This document shows positions 52,524 to 63,695 of a stretch of DNA of 64,000 bases, one piece after another. The stretch spans positions 124,001-188,000 of the forward strand of contig JAHCVI010000006.1 of assembly GCA_019096155.1 (NCBI GenBank), read 5' to 3'. Every line of letters begins with the position of its first letter. Within the stretch, counting starts at the first letter, position 1. The position numbers and the translations under genes were made by a program. The stretch is from Staphylotrichum longicolle (lineage: Eukaryota > Ascomycota > Sordariomycetes > Sordariales > Chaetomiaceae). The notes below the pieces were generated by a model, which saw nothing but the letters and a program-made list of their open reading frames with translations, did no database searches and was not told where the DNA came from.

Positions 52524-54972
52524 TCATCCCCACTGCACCAAAACCTGCTTCTTCCCCTTCTTCTTCTTCCCCTGCCCCTCCGCCTCCCCACTCGCGCCCT
52601 CTCCACCACCACCACTCCCACTCCCACTTCCACTCGCACCAGCTTGGTCACCACCGCTGCCACCCCAACTAAACCCCGTCTCCCGCGGCCCGCCAAAGAA
52701 ATCCCGCCGTACCCGCCGCGGCCATACCCAAAGATGGTCGTCTGCGGCTTCGGCGCGGCCGGCAGCGCAGGGAAGGCGTCGTCGCTGGACGCCGTGGGGG
52801 GTTTCCTCGCGCCCGGCGCGCCGCTTCCACCTCCGCGCCCGCCGCCGCTCGGACGGGGCAAGGCGGGCGGCGCTGCAGGAGCGCGGCGCCCGATCCAAGC
52901 TCGCGCCTGTTGTCGGCGGCTGGCGGTGGTGCCCGGCAGAGCGGGAAGGCGGCCTGGGAGGAGGTAACGCGGTCGATGTGGATGATGCTGAGGCGGCGGG
53001 GCGGTACGGAAGAGATGGCGTGCCAGCAGAAGAGGCGGAGGCGATGGAGAGGACCGACTGGCCGCCGATGCTGCCGCGGCGGGTGCTATTCTTCAGCTTG
53101 AGCACGCGGGTGGAGGCGCGGAGCTGGGCGGCGGCGGACGCGGGGGCTTGGGACGACTGGGAGCTGGCGCCCGCGGCGGCGGCCCAGCCTGTTGTCGACG
53201 TCGTCGCGCCGTGCATGCCGTCGAGGCTCGGGAGGGAGGGGTAGTCCTCGTTGATGGCGCGCCAGTTGTTCCAGGCTTTCCGGAGGGCGTCGCCCTTCTT
53301 CTTGTCCTCGAAGAGGTCGGCGACCTCGCGGACGAGGGTGCCCAGCGCGTGGGAGGATGTCTCGGGGAAGAGGGAAAAGAAGGCGTCGACGAGCTGCTCG
53401 GGCTTCATGGAGCCCTTGTTGTAGGTGGAGATGTGGGAGCGGAAGGTGGTCATCTTGGCGGGGTCGTTGCCGAGGAGATTGGCGGCCCGCTCGATGACGG
53501 CGCCGTGCCGGGTCAGGCTGGCGCGCTGCTCCTGGGTGAGCGAGGAGAGGTCGGTGACGCTAATATTCTCCATGACGTCGATGATGGGACGCCCTGCGGG
53601 GACGCGTGGTTGTGCTTGAGCAGCTGGCGCAGGCCGCGATGGGCCGGACGGTGTGGGTTGGCTGGCGCCGGACTGCAGGGCCATCTGCCGTTGGAACGCC
53701 AGTTCGTCTCTCCGTAATGGCTGAGCCGAGCTGACGGGCAGGGCCTCTGCATTTGGATCAGGACCTCGTCGCCGCTGTTCCCTGCCGCCGCCGCCGCCGC
53801 CGCCTCTCCTCTCCTGCTCGTATCGTTGCCGCAAGTCAAAGTTGGACAGGTCGACCGTCCTGGCGTCCCGCCCCTTTGCTATTGAGCCCCCGTGCTCGCT
53901 GAGCTGGTGGGCCTTGAGGTCCATCTCGCTCTCAAATACGACAAACTTCTTCTCGAGGCACTCGCGGTCTGAGCAGATAAAGTGGTCCTTCTTGAAATGG
54001 GCCTCGAGGGCGTTGTAGTCGAGGTAGTAGTGCGGCTGGCGCGAGTCGCGGCGGTCGCACAGAAAGCAGCGCTCGTGCTTGTTCCGGCAGTGCTCGTAGA
54101 GCTTGTCGCTGTCGTAGAAGCGGGCGCCGCAGAAGCCGCAGAGGGGATGGCCGCGGAAGCCGGTCTGGTCGACGGCGCCGGGCTTGTCGTCGCCGTGGCG
54201 CATGTGCTCGGTCAACTCCTTGTCGGCAAACATGTCGTGCTCGTGCGTAAACACCTTCTTGTTCCGCGTGCACAGATCGCACATCTTCATGTTGTGGACG
54301 GTCTTGACGTGGCGGTGCAGGTCCTGCCAGCCGAGGCCGGCAAAGTCGCACTCGGCATCTGGGCAGTTGTAGCGGAGCAGCAGCACCGTGTCGCCTACGA
54401 TATCCTCGCCCGCATATTTGATTCCAATGTTGTCGTCTGTGCTCGTGATCTCGGCGTCGGTGTACTCCTCGAAGCGCTTGGCGCCGTCGTCGGTGAAGAT
54501 GACGTACGGGGCGGGTGTCTGCAACAGTCAGCCATGCCGTTCCTAGAAAGATATCATGGACTGGGCTACCCACCCGGCAATGAGGACAGTCCTTGCTCTT
54601 GTACAGGGCTCTCAGGCGCAGGGCGCAAATGTGGCAGGTGATGTGGTTGCAGGGGGCGACCGAGTGATGGCTGATGGGGTTCGCGCAGATGAAGCAGACC
54701 TCGACATCGCCGTCGTCGGCCCCCTCCTGGGTGTCGTTCTTGACTTTGAAGTTCGGTACCTTGCCGGTCGGTGCCGGTTTTGGCTCGTCGTCTGTGGGCT
54801 CGGCGGGCGGGTTTTGGTGTGGGCCAGAGTGGTGGGCTCCTCCTCTGCCCCTCCCCCTGCCGCGGCCTCTGCCACGCCCTCTGCCTCTGCCTCTGTGGCC
54901 GTCACCTCGGGGTCCTGAGGGTGCGTGATCTGGCGCTCCGCCGGTGGCCGGTGCCGGACCAGTCGAAGCCAT
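52524..54972 (-). CDS. Hel2/ZNF598 RING E3 ubiquitin ligase
   Basis: Two exons (54574-54972, 52524-54518; 55-nt intron GTGGGT..TGCAG) give 797 aa. An Arg-Gly repeat N-terminus (RGRGRG) precedes a C4-type RING (CFICANPISHHSVAPCNHITCHICALRLRA, written CFIC...CNH...CHIC...CPHC) spanning to the intron. Then come several C2H2 zinc fingers (CPDAECDFAGLGWQDLHRH, CGFCGARFYDSDKLYEHC, CFLCDRR). This is the ribosome-collision sensor that ubiquitinates stalled ribosomes in quality control. In the C-terminal third, the family-like AFPALPAAPKPQTTIFGYGRG lies in another frame, from about 52940 to 52711, before the main frame resumes with RRDFFGGPRETGFSW. So two compensating frame shifts are likely, one at the CCC of 52711-52714. 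Confidence 0.9.
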
Positions 54973-56706
54973 CACAGGGCGTTGCTGCTGGGTCGGCTGG
55001 CTGCTGCGCTTGTGCGATTGGTCGTGGGTGTCAAACTTTCGTTGCGAGATGGCTGCGATGGCTCCGTTGCGTTCGAGAATGTCGCAGCTTCGTCGATGAA
55101 TGTCTCAGTCGAGTGCGGGAAGGTGCTGTTCTGGGTAGCAAGGTGCGCGGCGAGGGTTGAGCTGTTTGCAGCTTCGTGTTGGGCTGGCGAGAGTTGTCGT
55201 TGGTGGGGTCGGAGTCTCGGAGCTTGGGGTTTTATTTTATTCAGCGAGCGAACCTGCCAGACGGTCCTGACGGGGCAAATCTCCAGCGGGTTCCAATTGG
55301 CAGACCCCGAGAGCGGGGTCCCACAGCGGATCTAGCCGGGGTCTTGTTCGCCCAGGGCTCGCCGCATGTGTCATTCTTGCAGCCAGGGCTTGGCTCACTC
55401 CCCCGTTTGCCTGACGCGAGTCTGATGAATCATGGGGAAGGGCCCGAGGGTGGTTTTCTCAGCTGGCTGCCGAAGCTAACCCCGTGCTGTGCAGCAGTCA
55501 TGCGGCATCCACACTGCGCCCCGTCACGCAGTCAACGAGGCAGACTTATCTCGGCTCAGCCATTTGCAAGTCAGTGGACATTCAGAAATCATTGACGATT
55601 TCCAATTGCGAAGCTGCCCTGTCCGATGGGCGAGCATCCCAGATCTTTTTGTTCCAGTATGAATACTTTTCATGTACAGGCCTCCGAGGTCAGCTTTGAA
55701 AACGAGCAGTGACTACGAACCTCACTCCTAAGGGTTTTAATAATTCGCATGGACTCGAAGCATCTGGTTCTGAAGAAGACGCTTCGTTGAGCGCGCCATA
55801 GCAGTCGCATTTGACGAGTTCCATGCTGCTTCGGACATCCAACTGGATCCTCAGTTTCATCATATGCCTTGGTTGAGTGTGCTGAATCAAGGTTTAGGCA
55901 ACGATTCTCCAATCCGAAACTCTCAGACTCAAAGAACAGTCTGCACATCCCACCACCACAACAACAACAACCGCCCACCTCAAGACTCGCTCAACTTGCC
56001 ACCGCTGCATGTATAATTCAAAGGTATATAATATATCCCTGCAACACCTATCTGATCGATCGATGAATCCCTATGCTTTTGCCCCTACCCGGCGGCCCGG
56101 CCACGGTCCGCAAATCAAAGAGAAAGAAAAAGAGAGAGAAGAAAGGACACAAGCCCAAATACCAGATGCTATGCCAGAAGGTTTATAAAAAGATGAATCC
56201 CCTCATTTACCGCGCCCTTCCCCCGGGCCGGTTGGATGGATTGTGCTTCAAGCGTCCGTCTTCGCCGCCGCCGCAGCCACCACCACCAGATAGGGGCCCT
56301 TCCTTCTTTACGCTCGTCCGTCCGCGACATGTAAATAGGCCAGTCCCCACAAAACCAAGATTCGAAGCGGGTTATGCTAGTTAGGTGAGTTGAGGTACAA
56401 TGAAGAGGGAGGAGGAAGAAAAGGGAGACTGCCAAGGGGGTTGGAGGAGAAGGTTTGGGGTGGTCCTTGTCCAACTCAACGATGCAGGAAGGCAGAGAAC
56501 TGCTCGCAGAAACAGACATAAAAGAGCAGCCGGGATACCGAATAATATACCCACCGAGCCAGCACAGAAAGAGAAGAAGAAAAAAAAAGAGGCATAACCA
56601 CGTAATTCCCCCTTTCCCCCGAGCCAAAGTGAAATTTGCCCATCCCAAAGACGCCATGCACGCCAGAACCTCGCCGTAGAAATCAGCCCTGTGTGTCGAC
56701 AACTCT
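54973..56706. other. intergenic, Hel2 upstream side
   Basis: About 1.7 kb between the Hel2 start and the 3' end of the SWIB gene. Purine-rich stretches (AGAAAGAAAAAGAG near 56120 and AGAAGAAGAAAAAAAAG near 56570) lie in the 3' flank of the SWIB gene. No gene is recognised. Confidence 0.5.
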
Positions 56707-57730
56707 TCAGTCTTCGATCGGGTACAGTTGGCTCCCGAGAAGCTTGTTCATGGAAAACATGTTGATCTTGTCCTGCTTGAAGACGGCGTGCAGCTTCTCG
56801 TCGCAGAGGATGTTGCGCTTGTCGTTGGGGTCTTGCAGCCCGTTGGCCTTGATGTGTTCCCAGAGCTTCTTGACGACTTGCGGGCGGGACAGCTGAGAAA
56901 GGTGGTCAGTTGGTTTTTTGGGCTATGTACCCTGAATAGGAGGGGCATGGGTTCACGTACCTGGTTCTCCCCACAGAGTTCAGCCAGAGGAAAACTCAAG
57001 TTAAAAGGTTTCTGAAAGCCGCCCCCTGCCTTGCGCTTCGGCTTGGCGCTGGTGTCGGAGCCGGCGTCGCTGTCGTCGTCCGAGCGCACCCGCTTCGCGC
57101 TCTTCTTCTTGGTGGTCTTGGGCCGCGGCTTGGGCTTGGCCACGCCGGCACCGCGCGTCACGCGGCCGCGCGAGAGCCGGTTCTCCTGTGCTTGGAGCTC
57201 GGCGGCCAAGCGGGCGTCGGCATCCTCGCTCGAGCTCTCCCGCTTTTGTTTCTTGGTGGGTGGCGGCAGCGAGACCTTGATCTCGCCGTTGACGCCCGTG
57301 TCGTCGTCCGAGGGCGAGTGGCCGTTTGTGTCGTGCTCGGCGGCGGCGCCCGAGGTGGGCGTGGGGACCTGGGCGACCTCGGCGGACGAGATGGCGTCAA
57401 AGCGGGCTTCTATCAGGTTCTTGATGGCAATCTGTTTGGTGGGTGGGACAAAGGCGGGTCAGTGACTGGGATTCGGCAAGAGTGTAGACGGGCCGGCACA
57501 AACCTTTTGGTCGCTGAGGTCTTTGTCAATGGCCTCCTCCAGACCCTGCCGGATCTTTTTGCGTGTCACGGTCTCGAGATCGGCAGCGGCAAGGATGCCG
57601 TCAATGATGCGGGTGTAGGTGCCCCTCTCCTCGTCAGTCACTGCGAAACGGATTAGCATGACAGGACAACCCCACGCCGAGCCTGCCACCGCCACAGGTC
57701 GAGTGGAGTGGGCATACGTGGAGCAGACAT
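56707..57730 (-). CDS. DEK_C-SWIB domain chromatin protein
   Basis: Four exons (57718-57730, 57504-57640, 56961-57431, 56707-56892) give 268 aa; phases close exactly. The first exon is only 13 nt (MSAP + 1 base), placed by GTATGC..CGCAG with a GCTAAT branch. Residues about 5-65 form a DEK_C helix bundle (TYTRIIDGILAAADL, KKIRQGLEEAIDKDLSDQK, IAIKNLIEARFD). A charged linker with nuclear-localisation-like KPKPRPKTTKKKSAKR follows, then a SWIB/MDM2 domain (about 190-262: KPFNLSFPLAELCGEN, LSRPQVVKKLWEHIK, LCDEKLHAVF, FSMNKLLGSQLYPI). Similar yeast proteins (Tri1/Uaf30 type) act in nucleolar or chromatin functions. No break is seen. Confidence 0.9.
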
Positions 57731-59298
57731 GGTGTCGAGGGGGCAGGGCGCATCAATTGCCGTCGGCGCGGGCGCGATTGTCGCAAGGCGAGGGCTTGCG
57801 GCGTGACGTGTTTGGCAAAGTCCGGAAGGGTCGCAGTCAAGGCGCAGGAGGGCAGGCAGGCCAGCAGTTGGAGTTGGATGGAACTGAGCTGGGGCGTTGA
57901 TGAGCGGGTTCGATTACGGCACAGAAAACGACGTTGCGCGAGCAGAGCTGGGTGCAAGAAAGCGATCGGATTCGTTTCGCGATGCTTGTTCAGGGCCCGC
58001 GGGCTTCAGAGTGGAGAATGATGGACTGTGTCTCTGGGAACCCGGGCAACCCAAGGACCCCGGCCCGATGCAGTTGCTGATGCGATGCGGCAGTCGTCGG
58101 CGTCCGGGCTGCATTCAGACCTGAGCGTGAGGTATTCGGCCGCAGGGTGCATGTTCCGGCGGGCGCCCCGTGTTGCTGTGGTGCACGCCGTGTCGGTGGT
58201 CTGCGTGGTCTGCCTCGCTGCTCTTGCTCGACGCTGCGGCTGCCACGAGGCGCGTGGCTGGAAGTGGGGAGCTCATTGCTTCATCCCTGCCCAATCAATT
58301 CTCCGGCTGGCGAGCGGCTCCAACGACAATCCCCAGGGCGGGTTACAGCCTGATGGAGTCGGCACGTGATCACAGCCGTTGAGCCGGGTGGGGCACCCGG
58401 ATGACGGCCTGAACGGGCGATGACACTGCCAACCCTGGCTTGAATTCTTCCAGGGTTGCATGCAGGCTCTGCCGAGATTGGGGTCCCGTCTCGGCCAGAG
58501 TGATCCGAGCCTGTCCCGCACCGATCCAGGCATGGAGTTTGAACCGCTCAAACCCGACGGCAAACGACATCCTCTGTCTCGTCGATGCTGACTTGTTTCT
58601 GACGAATCGCCAGACACTGCATTGCAACGATTCGCATCGCGCATCGCGCATCTTGGTCAGTCTTCTCATGGTTGGGAACCTCTCTCCACCACTGCGACTG
58701 AACCACATTTTGCTTGCACAGTACATCATTCAGTGAGGGGTCGAGGATAAGCCTTTGGACCTGGGAACCTCAATCCTCCAAGATTCATCAGCTCTGCTCG
58801 ACATTTTCCGGACTGACAGCTGCAGGGGCCAACGGGTGCAAGCTGCATGTCCATATTTTGATTCAGCAATCTTGTCTTGTAGATGACCCCCAATATCACA
58901 CATCGCCCAGTTTTGGGAGTGGTGATTGGTGAGTGTGACCCAGGAGAATCCCATGCGGGGTTGCTGTCGGTATTAGTTCCCCGTCCAATGATTCCCCCAT
59001 ACGGATTCATTCCTTCTCCTCATGAAGCAGCATGGGTGTGGTGTGTCAGCAGGGGGGGGTGTCGGAGAGTCGTACATAACCCGGAGCCCAGATCTGGCGT
59101 CGACTTCTTTATACCTTTGGGCCCTCTTGGGCTCAAGTAGTTTCTTTTTCTTTTTCTTTTTTGAACCCATTATTCTCTACTCCTCTAGACAGGTAGGACA
59201 CACCTTCAAAAACCTCCACCGCCCAATCCTGCCATACATCTCAACTTTCTCATTGACTACAATCACTCCCCCTTTTCCTTCCATTCCCGTCACCCACC
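57731..59298. other. intergenic, divergent upstream region
   Basis: About 1.5 kb between the SWIB gene start (-) and the FAD monooxygenase start (+). A pyrimidine run (TTTCTTTTTCTTTTTC) lies near 59143-59160, and the 60 nt before 59299 are C-rich, as in fungal 5' leaders. No gene is recognised. Confidence 0.5.
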
Positions 59299-60647
59299 AT
59301 GTCCACCTCCACCCCAACCCCGAACTCTACCCCGCCTCCCCCCTCGGGCATCACCGTCCTCATCGTCGGCGCCGGGTTCGCCGGCCTCACCGCCGCCATC
59401 GAGTGCCACCGCAAGGGCCACACCGTGCTCCTCCTCGAAAAGTCCCCCGCCCTGGCGCCCCTGGGCGACATCATCAGCTTCGGCCAGAACTCGTCGCGCT
59501 TCTTCGACAAGTGGCCCGGCGTGCGCGAGGCCATCGCCCCGCTGAACCACAAGGCCGAAGAGTTTCAGTTCCACGACTGGACCGGCCGGTTCGTGACCAC
59601 GCAGGACTTCAGGGAGGAGCACCGGCGGTGGGGCAAGCGGGTGAATGGGCACCGCGGGGAGATCCATCAGGTCCTGCTGCGCCATGCCGTGGCGAGGGGC
59701 GTGGAGGTGAGGCTGGGGTGCAACGTGGTCGAGTACTTTGAGAGCGAGGACGGGGCCGGGGTGGTGCTGGAGGGCGGGGAGCGGCTGACGGCGGACGCGG
59801 TGCTGGCCGCCGAGGGGGTGCGGTCGCGCGGCAGGCGGCTGGTGCTGGGGTTCGAGGACAAGCCGCTGCCGAGCGGGTACGCCGTGTTCCGGACGTGGTT
59901 TGACGCCGCGGAGCTGGCCAAGAACGACAAGACGAGGCACTTGGTCGAGAACGGGGATACGCACACCGGGTGGATTGGGCAGGATGTGCATTTCTTGGCG
60001 GCTGCGATCAAGGATGGCAAGGAGATGAGCTGGGTGTGCACGCACAAGGATGAGGGGAGCATCGAGGAGAGCTGGCAGTTTCCGGGCAAGATCGAGGAGG
60101 TGTTGAAGGTCGTCGAGGGGTGGTGAGTCGTTCCACTCTCCAGTCTGTCGAGGGTATCATTACTGACTTTGTCGCAAGGGACCCCGTGGTTGTACAGCTT
60201 GTTAAGCTGACGCCGCCGGAGCGTTTGTTCGATTACAAGCTCGTGTTCCGCGATCCGCTGCCGACTTTCATCTCGCCCAAAGCCCGAACGGCGCTGATCG
60301 GGGATGCCGCACACCCGTTCCTGCCCACGTCCATCCAGGGGGCCAGCCAGGCCATGGAGGACGGCGTCGTGCTGGCGGCGTGCCTGGACAAGGCCGGTAA
60401 GGGAAAGGTGCAGGAGGCCCTGAGAGTGTGGGAGCGCATTCGGTATGAGCGCGTGCACAAGATTCAGCAGACGGGCGTCACCACGCGCGAGCAGTGGCAC
60501 AAGGCTGACTGGGACGCCATCTGGAAGGACCCGGAGTCCATGCATCTCCCAAGGGAGGAGTGGATTCTCAACTTTGATGCCGAGGCTGACGCATATGCTT
60601 CGTATGATGCTGTGAAGGAGAGATTGGCGGCGAGATCGAAGATCTAA
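59299..60647 (+). CDS. FAD-dependent monooxygenase, salicylate hydroxylase-like
   Basis: Two exons (59299-60122, 60179-60647; 56-nt intron GTGAGT..GCAAG with CTGAC branch) give 430 aa. FAD-binding motifs are in place: GxGxxG in TVLIVGAGFAGLTAAIE (residues about 18-34) with a Glu after the second strand (LLEKS), and the GD motif in TALIGDAAHPFLP (about 325) that contacts the FAD ribityl chain. GHRGEIHQVLLRHA is the usual substrate-side helix. Class A flavoprotein monooxygenases hydroxylate aromatic or polyketide substrates with NAD(P)H and O2. No signal peptide is seen, so it is cytosolic. The substrate is unknown; no clear biosynthetic cluster surrounds it. Confidence 0.9.
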
Positions 60648-60842
60648 GCTATCTACATGCTGGGGTCGGCATGGTTCTTACAAAACGCAAATGTGGTCCT
60701 ATTTCTCAAGGCTCTTGAAAAGATCCCTGTGGTATATCCAGAACCTGACGCATACAGACGTCCCCTAGTTTCCGGAGTCCAATGAGATAGGCGGACAGCA
60801 TACAACCAACAACTCCTCAGTCGGGAACTACCCCGGTAGTCC

Positions 60843-62820
60843 TCAGTGATGCCGCAATATACCACTTGGAGACCGCAAGGCCCCGGGTGAAGCGGAGGAA
60901 CCCGCATCGGGAGACAAATCATCACTATCCACTCTCGCCACGCCCCTGACTCTGAAGCCCAAAGAAGTCAAGGACTGTTTGCCCCGCTCCGGCGGGCTTT
61001 GAGAGGCAAAATTCGTCATTCCGGATAGCAGGAAGGCAGGAGCTTCAGCGCCAGGTTTATCACCATTTCCGACGGAAATTAAGTTCGAAGTGAGCCTATC
61101 CACTCGAGTTTCGGGAACGGAAATGGTCTGGATGGTAGCGGTGTTGCCTCCTTCGGTACTCGCCCTGGGCTTCGGGGTTTCAAGGGTGGTGGCTGCATGG
61201 TGCGTGGCAGCGGTCGTATTCTCAAGACCCCTTCGGGATATCGGAGCCAGCATAGTAAAGGTCTCGCCCTGAGAGGGCCTGCGGGACTCTAGATATGCCA
61301 TTACGCGGTGGATCCCCAAGGCTGCGCTTATCGTCAAGACAAGTACGGGAATGGCGGCAACTGGGTACCAGAATGCCGGAGTGTCCAGCGTCGTAATACC
61401 GAAGACAGACTGTGTGTACACTGGCCAGCGATCACGACGGCCTGTACCATCACGGCTTAAAGACAGGGGAGCTCACCGCGACAAAACTTAGTGGGACGAA
61501 AAAGAAGACAAGCCCGTTGATTCGCGCCACTGCTTCGCTTTGTCTTATATTCTCGAGGTCAAGCGTCTTAGTTCCGAACCGTTAGTGACGAAGATTTCAT
61601 CTGGTTTGCACCAGCACCCTTGCAGGTATCTGGCAGGCATACTGACCAAGCTAATCAGGTTTTTTTGCTGCTCAAGAATGGTCGCTGTGGTCCCAGAGTA
61701 ATAGTCGAGCTGCATGGCGACACTCTCCAACCGGATGAGGAAAGCTTCCCATTGCTTGGACCTTCCCAGGCGTTCGATACCGCGCTTGAACTGCCTGAGG
61801 GATTCTTGATGTAAGCGGATGCTCTCTTGCAGTGACAATGTTGCTGAAGCGTCACGATGGAGTTCCCTGGTTTGATGCATGATAGACCAGTAGGATGTCG
61901 GGCGAAGAGCGCCTGTGTATCACGTTAACTCAGTGTCGATCAGATGGCGCCTTAGGCCTTTTGCCGTACCTGCTCTTTGGCCTCGAGATTGAATCTCGCA
62001 ATTTCCAAAGTACTATTCCAATTTGTCATGATATAGAGACAGTCAAGATACGTCCAGTAAGGACACTCCTCGAGCCTGCTCCATCTTTGGCTGTTCGACG
62101 AGTAATGGCGACACAGTCTGCCTGCCACGCCGTTCTCGCAGAATATGGCCAAGACAGGTCGTTCTGGCGCCTGTACAAGTGCTCCTCTGTTTCTGATCCA
62201 GGTGGCCACCTAGAGCTATGTTAATGCGGCCCTCCTAAAGTGAGTCTGCCTAAGGTAGGTACTCAAGTCTGGTTTGAGGTGCTCACAGGGTCGCGTTTTG
62301 CCCGCCACTGGCCAATTCGCATCAACCGAGGGGAACGTCCCATGTCAGGACCTTCGTGCATGTCTATGTGATCAATAACATAGGTGCATTCTCGCAGGGC
62401 ATTAGTCGATTATGCGCGACACTGCGTTACCCTAAGGCAGATGGGAGGACGCTCTGGTCTTGCATACCTCTATCATCGTCGTCAAACCAGGGAAGCATGG
62501 CCAAGCTCATATCCCCCGCCCCCGCGAGTAAATTGGGCGGGAGCCTAGGAATGGCGCTCTCGACAGCGCCGCGTGCCCAAGTTTTGTAGTCCTCAGATAT
62601 TCTGAGCCTGGGGTCAGCATATAGGTAGTCATCTGCTAAGCCGGATAAGGGGGCACTGGCGGGGAATACCATACAACATCATCAACCCTTGGGAACGGGC
62701 GACCTGCTCTCCCAGAAATGTGGGCAGAGTGCCAATGTCGAACGGGCTGAAAAACGATGAGCTTGGGGTGGGGTTGAAGCGCTCCGGGCCGACATTGTCA
62801 GCCAAGACTGTGACTCGCAT
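60843..62820 (-). CDS. CorA-like membrane protein, frame-broken copy
   Basis: Exons inferred: 62468-62820, 62287-62390, 61970-62209, 61647-61912, 61477-61566, 60843-61409. The N-terminal soluble part includes FDIGTLPTFLGEQVARSQGL, LYADPRLRISEDY and AVESAIPRLPPNLLAG. Coiled helices (MHQTRELHRDASATLSLQ, ILEQQKNLISL) lead to two membrane segments (GLVFFFVPLSFVAS and FWYPVAAIPVLVLTISAALG), the layout of fungal CorA-like proteins. A disordered tail of about 140 aa follows. One extra C in the CCCC run at 62661-62664 (plus-strand GGGG) breaks the frame between MLYGIP and ASAPLSGLADD. The 61912/61970 splice is also off by one base. The GMN-type selectivity motif of true Mg transporters is not evident (SVFGITT). 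Confidence 0.65.
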
Positions 62821-63695
62821 TGCTGCTCCTCGGGAAGACAGAGTTCGCTGATCTGAAGGATCTGGATTTTGAAACAGCTAGGAAATGTAGCACTGGTATC
62901 CGTTCCCTGTGCAAGCCGGAAGCGGGTGAAATAAGGGCTGGAGAGAGATGACTCGAAGAATCGATGAGACTGCCTAGCAGGGGGCGTTTTGTGCCTTGTG
63001 CATGCAGGCACTCAGCCTCCTGTATGTGACTGGACTTTTTACCAACCAATCAAGATCTGTGCCGACTGTACCGCCACGGCCTGCATCTGGTCAGCCAAAC
63101 ACCGAGGGGCCCCGGGGGTGTGGCTTGCCCGACCTAGGGCGGACCATGTACACGGAATTGATGGCGCTGAGGGGTTTCAGCCCGGAGCAAATATGGCTAC
63201 CTATTCAGCTGGGCAGAGGGCTATTCCACTTAACATGATCCCAGCCATGTCGGCAATCCGAGACTCCCAAATGGTTATTATCTTGATGTCACGTCGTCGT
63301 GCAGTGTGCGGCTGGTGAGGAAGAGCGACCAAGCTGCGGGAGGGCGCGGGGTCGATTCGACCCAAATGTCCCAGTCGTCCCTGGGTGGTGGATATACAGT
63401 ACACCTTCCCAAATTTCGATCTTCCTTGCCATAATCACCCATACCCGCCATCCGTCAAAAACATTGTGTTGGAAAAAGAACTTGCATATTTGCAGTTGTT
63501 GTTTGCGGGCTTGCCATTCTGTATGAATTTTTCAGTCAAATTCCCAATACCTAAAACGCCGCGGTCAAACACCAGATGTGTCTGGTGCCTTGATGAAGAG
63601 ACGGAATGCTGTGGGCTTCGGCCCCTTGCTTCCGTGCTCACGACGACTGGTTCCTTTCCTGCCCATCTTCGGGCAGGGACTCATCCACACGGAGT
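62821..63695. other. intergenic, no gene recognised
   Basis: About 875 nt upstream of the CorA-like gene start and 3' of the partial gene at the edge. It may hold a further 5' exon of the CorA-like gene, but I could not identify one. Confidence 0.4.
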
